Notes under the pieces: generated by a model
What the model saw: the letters and a program-made list of their open reading frames with translations, nothing else
What the model was told of the DNA's origin: nothing
Database searches by the model: none
Part shown: positions 6,231 through 8,670 of the stretch, piece after piece
How positions within the stretch are numbered: the first letter of the stretch is position 1
Layout: each line of letters opens with the position of its first letter
Origin: Candidatus Moraniibacteriota bacterium
GTDB taxonomy: Bacteria; Patescibacteriota; Minisyncoccia; Moranbacterales; UBA2206
Assembly: GCA_003482885.1 (NCBI GenBank)
Contig: DMXN01000011.1
Span: forward strand, 1 to 8,670
Length of the DNA stretch: 8,670 bases
Direction: 5' to 3'
Translations under genes and position numbers: made by a program

Positions 6231-6367
6231 GTTATTTTTTTTAAATAGAGTGTGGTAAATGACATATAATTTTGGCTAATAAGAGCTATTTTTTAGCATC
6301 TTTTGTTTTATGGTTAGATATGTAACTATAAATTACATAACATGAAGATTGATTTAATGTTTTTATT
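6231..6367 (+). promoter_or_regulatory. hypC-hypD regulatory gap: operator-like palindrome around a -10 box, plus a second TATAAT
   Basis: This is the longest AT-rich non-coding gap in the operon. TATGTAA (6319-6325) and TTACATA (6333-6339) form a perfect 7-bp inverted repeat. Its seven-base centre contains TATAAA (6327-6332), a plausible -10 with a weak TTGTTT (6303-6308) upstream. A repressor bound to such a palindrome would cover the promoter. A second candidate -10, TATAAT, lies at 6265-6270 with no good -35. A possible gctaa/ttagc stem near 6275-6297 is followed by an interrupted T-rich stretch, giving a weak terminator candidate for hypC. These are motif readings only. Confidence 0.45.
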
Positions 6368-6371
6368 ATGA
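6342..6371 (+). CDS. possible nine-codon upstream ORF overlapping the hypD start
   Basis: ATG 6342 opens MKIDLMFLL, and its TGA stop at 6369-6371 overlaps the hypD ATG (6368-6370) as ATGA, the same arrangement as the nuoE-nuoF junction. It would begin about three bases after the start point expected from the -10 at 6327-6332. It could couple ribosomes onto hypD, which has no Shine-Dalgarno sequence. Such a short ORF can arise by chance in AT-rich sequence, so this is tentative. Confidence 0.25.
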   Translation: MKIDLMFLL

Positions 6372-7462
6372 ACCCCGAAAAGATTATAAAAAATATCAAT
6401 AAAATATCGAAAAAAATTGGGCGTGAGGTGCGGTTGATGGAACTTTGCGGGACGCATTCGCAGACGGTAGCGCGTTATGGGATCAAAAATATTTTGCCGA
6501 AAAATATAAAACTTGTTTCCGGTCCGGGTTGTCCGGTATGCGTGACGGATCAATCGGATATTGATATTATTGTCGGGTTGGCAAACGCGGGAATTTCGAT
6601 TGCCGCTTACGGCGATGTATTGGATGTGCCGGGAAATATTATGAGTTTGTCGCAAGCGCGTCAACGCGGAGCGCGAGTTTTTGCGGTATATAATGTCGCG
6701 GAAGTTTTGAAGTTAAAAGAAAAATATTCCGATATTGTATTTTTTGGGCTGGGATTTGAAACTACCGCTCCGGCAACCGCGTGGGCGATAAAAAAAGGAA
6801 TTATAGCGTATTCCTTGCATAAACTTTTTCCGCCGGCGATGGCGGCATTGTTGAAAAGTGCGAAGACTAAATCGACCTCACCCCAGCCCTCTCCTTATAA
6901 AGGAGAGGGGGATCGGATTGACGGCTTTATCAATCCCGGGCATGTGAGCGCGATTATTGGAACGGAAGTTTATAAAAAGTTTAAAGCACCACAGGTAGTC
7001 GCTGGTTTTGAAGCGCAGGATGTTTTGCGCGCAATTGAAATGCTTCTTGCGCAGATAGTAAGAAAAGAAAAAAAAGTGGAAAATGAATACTGTCGCGTGG
7101 TGAAAAAGGAAGGCAATAAAAAAGCTTTGGATTTAATAAACGAAGTTTTTGAAGTTGGCGATGCCAAATGGCGGGGGCTGGGAGAAATTAAAAATTCTGG
7201 CTTGAAAATCCGCAAAAAATATCAAAATCAAAACGCAGAATTTATTTATTGTGATTTGATTGAAAAACTGCGGTCTAAAATTATAGAAAAACCGTCTGCA
7301 TGCAAGTGCGGATTGGTTTTGCAGGGACTTATTGAACCGAAAGATTGTTTGTTATTTAAAGAAATATGTACGCCGGAAAATCCGCAAGGAGCATGTATGG
7401 TTTCAGTGGAAGGGGCGTGCAATGTGGAATATCGGTATAATAATGCAAAATGCAAATCTTAA
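6368..7462 (+). CDS. hypD: [NiFe] hydrogenase maturation protein HypD with an in-frame repeat insertion
   Basis: HypD is the [4Fe-4S] scaffold that, with HypC, binds the iron and receives cyanide from HypE. Seen: ELCGTHS with Cys27 and His30; GPGCPVC with Cys55 and Cys58; GFETTAPATA near 129-138; FINPGHVSAIIG near 187-198; and the C-terminal cysteine cluster ACKCG...PKDC...CTPENPQGACMVSVEGAC with Cys312, 314, 327, 334, 343 and 351. All known motifs are present. Residues about 165-181 (including TSPQPSPYKGEG) have no counterpart in ordinary HypD and are encoded by a 40-nt hairpin repeat; they lie in the linker before RIDGFINPGHV, where families tolerate variation. The last residues (NNAKCKS) replace the usual YGR-type end and come from an AT-rich heptad repeat. 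Length is 364 residues, slightly over the usual count owing to the insert. Confidence 0.96.
   Translation: MNPEKIIKNINKISKKIGREVRLMELCGTHSQTVARYGIKNILPKNIKLVSGPGCPVCVTDQSDIDIIVGLANAGISIAAYGDVLDVPGNIMSLSQARQRGARVFAVYNVAEVLKLKEKYSDIVFFGLGFETTAPATAWAIKKGIIAYSLHKLFPPAMAALLKSAKTKSTSPQPSPYKGEGDRIDGFINPGHVSAIIGTEVYKKFKAPQVVAGFEAQDVLRAIEMLLAQIVRKEKKVENEYCRVVKKEGNKKALDLINEVFEVGDAKWRGLGEIKNSGLKIRKKYQNQNAEFIYCDLIEKLRSKIIEKPSACKCGLVLQGLIEPKDCLLFKEICTPENPQGACMVSVEGACNVEYRYNNAKCKS
6872..6911. repeat. 40-nt hairpin repeat inserted in hypD (copy 1)
   Basis: It begins tcgacctcacccca, then a perfect 10-bp stem: ccctctcctt (6887-6896) and aaggagaggg (6900-6909) around a three-base loop. By my alignment it matches 37 of 40 bases of the copy in hypE at 7621-7660; two of the three differences are in the loop. 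It is translated in frame as part of STSPQPSPYKGEG. No T-run follows. It looks like a small dispersed element that tolerates insertion within coding sequence. Confidence 0.88.
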
Positions 7463-7497
7463 AATGAAAAATAACAATTTAAAATTAAAAAATAAAT
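7442..7497. repeat. AT-rich heptad-period repeat spanning the hypD-hypE boundary
   Basis: The stretch divides into eight consecutive 7-mers beginning aatgcaa, aatgcaa, atcttaa, aatgaaa, aataaca, atttaaa, attaaaa, aataaat. The first two are identical and the rest are degenerate AT-rich variants. The hypD stop (7460-7462) and the hypE ATG (7464-7466) both fall inside, so the repeat supplies the tail of HypD and the first residues of HypE. It resembles in style the 7-base repeats at 671-691 and 734-754. The later units may simply reflect AT-rich composition. Confidence 0.5.
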
Positions 7498-8549
7498 TTA
7501 TAGAGCTGGAACACGGAGGGGGTGGAAAAAAGTCGGAAGAATTAATTGCGGAAATCCGCAAGATTATTGGCGGTGGGAAAAATAATAATTGGAAAAATAT
7601 GCGAGATGACGGGGCGACACTCGACCTCACCCCAACCCTCTCCTTGTCAAGGAGAGGGGGTAAATACGGTAGAGACGCAAAATTTTGCGTCTCTACGGGT
7701 GCATTGAAATGCAATAAATTAGTTTTCACAACCGACGCTTTTATTGTTGATCCGTTATTTTTTCCGGGCGGGGATATTGGAAAGATTGCGATGTGCGGAA
7801 CAATCAATGATTTGTCGGTGATGGGAGCCAAGCCGATCGGAATTTCTTTGAGTTTGGTGATTGAAGAAGGTTTTCCGATGGCGGATCTCAAAAAGATTAT
7901 GCAGTCGATTGGAAAAGTATCCAAAGAAACCGGCGTGCCGATTGTGACAGGAGATACAAAAGTGATGGAGAGAGGCAAGATTGATAAAATTGAAATTACC
8001 ACTTCGGGAGTCGGACTGGCGGAAAATATTATTTCCAACGGCGGAGCGAAAGCCGGAGACTATATTATAGTTTCCGGCGATCTCGGCGAGCATACGGTGG
8101 CGATTCTTTCCAGCCGTTTTAATTATAAATCAAAAATAAAAAGCGATTGCCGGTCGCTCACAAAAGAAATTCAAAGCGTGGCAAAATATTTAAACTCTTG
8201 TAAGGATCCGACGCGCGGAGGACTGGCGGCGATTCTCAATGAAATAGCGGAGAAGTCTAACACAAAAATTATTTTAGACGAAAAAATATTGCCGTTCAAA
8301 AAAGAAACGATTGCGGTGTCGGAACTTTTGGGAATTGATATTTTTTCTTTGGCGAGCGAAGGAAGATTCGCGGCTAGCGTTTCGTCGGAAAATGTAAAAA
8401 AAGTTTTAAAAATTCTTAAAAAATATAATTCCGAAGCGAAAATTATTGGGCGAGTTGAGAAGGGAAAGGGTGTATTTTTACAAACTAATCTTGGTTCAAT
8501 AAGACCAATTGAAGCGCTGAACGGAAAACTTATTCCGAGGATATGTTGA
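7464..8549 (+). CDS. hypE: [NiFe] hydrogenase maturation protein HypE with a tandem repeat insertion
   Basis: HypE dehydrates a carbamoyl group on its C-terminal cysteine to a thiocyanate and gives the cyanide to HypC-HypD. It belongs to the PurM/AIRS-like ATP-binding family. Seen: HGGGGKKSEELI near 17-28; DDGATL near 48-53; FTTDAFIVDPLFFPGGDIGKIA near 88-109, split across the ATP site; NDLSVMGAKP; VTGDTKV; CKDPTRGGLAA near 246-256; and the terminal PRIC with Cys361, the modified residue. All key features remain. Residues about 55-82 are extra: they come from the 40-nt repeat and the adjacent palindrome, and sit in the loop between the DDGATL and LVFTTD strands. Length is 361 against the usual 330-340. 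I chose ATG 7464, one base after the hypD stop; the 7422 and 7443 ATGs would only add repeat- or hypD-overlapping residues. Confidence 0.95.
   Translation: MKNNNLKLKNKFIELEHGGGGKKSEELIAEIRKIIGGGKNNNWKNMRDDGATLDLTPTLSLSRRGGKYGRDAKFCVSTGALKCNKLVFTTDAFIVDPLFFPGGDIGKIAMCGTINDLSVMGAKPIGISLSLVIEEGFPMADLKKIMQSIGKVSKETGVPIVTGDTKVMERGKIDKIEITTSGVGLAENIISNGGAKAGDYIIVSGDLGEHTVAILSSRFNYKSKIKSDCRSLTKEIQSVAKYLNSCKDPTRGGLAAILNEIAEKSNTKIILDEKILPFKKETIAVSELLGIDIFSLASEGRFAASVSSENVKKVLKILKKYNSEAKIIGRVEKGKGVFLQTNLGSIRPIEALNGKLIPRIC
7621..7660. repeat. 40-nt hairpin repeat inserted in hypE (copy 2)
   Basis: It starts tcgacctcacccca like the copy in hypD and has the same perfect 10-bp stem, ccctctcctt (7636-7645) and aaggagaggg (7649-7658), with loop gtc in place of ata. 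It is read in a different frame from the hypD copy, giving LDLTPTLSLSRRGG rather than STSPQPSPYKGEG, so the match is conserved at DNA and not protein level. Confidence 0.9.
7669..7696. repeat. 28-bp perfect palindrome inside hypE
   Basis: gtagagacgcaaaa and ttttgcgtctctac are exact reverse complements. The outer ten bases on each side are identical to the palindrome in dedA (1378-1405); the inner eight are aaaatttt instead of gattaatc. It starts eight bases after the 40-nt repeat ends, so two different small elements lie side by side within one gene. It encodes GRDAKFCVST, comparable to GRDAINRVST in DedA. Confidence 0.9.
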
Positions 8550-8574
8550 CAAACTTTTAATTGTTCAATAAAAA
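8546..8574 (+). promoter_or_regulatory. possible sigma70-type promoter overlapping the hypE stop
   Basis: A perfect TTGACA (8546-8551), which contains the hypE TGA stop, is followed after exactly 17 bases by TAAAAA (8569-8574), four of six matches to a -10. If active, the start point near 8581 would lie just before the terminator hairpin and give only a very short RNA unless read-through occurs. It may be fortuitous. Confidence 0.3.
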
Positions 8575-8597
8575 CCAAACAATTTGTCCAAACGAAA

Positions 8598-8626
8598 TTC
8601 CCGCGTCGCTGCGGGGGATTTTTTTA
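8598..8626 (+). terminator. Rho-independent terminator after hypE
   Basis: cccgc (8600-8604) pairs with gcggg (8611-8615) around a six-base loop. Weaker pairing of the flanking att and gat bases, with a bulged G, extends the stem, and seven T residues follow (8619-8625). The position 50 bases past the hypE stop fits the end of the hyp transcription unit. From 8627 to 8670 the sequence is AT-rich with no recognisable feature. Confidence 0.7.
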
Positions 8627-8670
8627 TTAATGTAAAAATTTTTAGATTTAAAATATTGAGAAATGATTTT

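Noticed and set aside
7332..7463. Upstream extension of hypE to a start at 7332
   Set aside because: The extra 44 residues overlap the conserved C-terminal cysteine region of hypD out of frame, and HypE proteins normally begin close to the HGGGGK motif.
1378..7696. CRISPR array from recurrent palindromes
   Set aside because: The repeats are few, dispersed, of different families and lie mostly inside genes; there are no regularly spaced repeat-spacer units.
7403..8038. 211-codon open frame on the - strand opposite hypE
   Set aside because: It lies fully antisense to well-conserved HypE motifs, its translation is rich in Ser, Pro and Ile typical of an antisense shadow, and it has no recognisable domain or start signal.

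Overview
The window is a compact, AT-rich bacterial segment with every gene on the + strand. It suggests a Candidate Phyla Radiation (Patescibacteria)-like organism, though this is only an inference. Supporting signs are small divergent glycolytic enzymes, a 67-residue HypC, few recognisable Shine-Dalgarno sequences, at least one probably leaderless gene, and many short palindromic repeats between and inside genes. UGA is used as a stop in nuoE and hypE, so the recoded-UGA lineages (Gracilibacteria/Absconditabacteria) are unlikely.

Region 1 (1-3150) is central carbon metabolism. It holds the 3' two-thirds of a galactose-1-phosphate uridylyltransferase, a DedA-family membrane protein, triosephosphate isomerase, and class II fructose-bisphosphate aldolase. 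A short-period AT-rich repeat with a perfect hairpin separates galT from dedA. An 85-bp MITE-like inverted-repeat element fills the tpiA-fba gap. A 28-bp perfect palindrome encodes part of the DedA C-terminus.

Region 2 (3200-6230) is a soluble diaphorase and hydrogenase-maturation operon. It begins at an extended -10 promoter that appears to start transcription at the ATG of nuoE. The genes are nuoE-like ([2Fe-2S]), nuoF-like (NAD(H)/FMN/[4Fe-4S]), a HoxU/HndD-like Fe-S protein, and hypC. The Fe-S protein has an intact electron-wire N-terminus followed by what looks like a collapsed [FeFe]-hydrogenase H-domain, without any of the H-cluster cysteines. Region 3 (6231-8626) starts with a 137-bp regulatory gap containing an operator-like palindrome around a -10 box and a nine-codon upstream ORF. 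hypD and hypE follow, then a terminator.

The likely biology is as follows. NuoE, NuoF and the HoxU-like protein would form an NAD(P)H-linked diaphorase. HypC, HypD and HypE build the Fe(CN)2CO group of [NiFe] hydrogenases. This implies that a [NiFe] hydrogenase catalytic module lies outside the window, while the [FeFe]-type catalytic domain of the HoxU-like subunit has decayed into a vestige or scaffold.

The second notable theme is repeats placed in reading frame inside real proteins. hypD and hypE each carry a copy of the same 40-nt hairpin element. hypE carries, 8 bp further on, a 28-bp palindrome sharing its outer arms with the one in dedA. The insertions fall where the protein families usually have loops or a tail, and the reading frames stay open.
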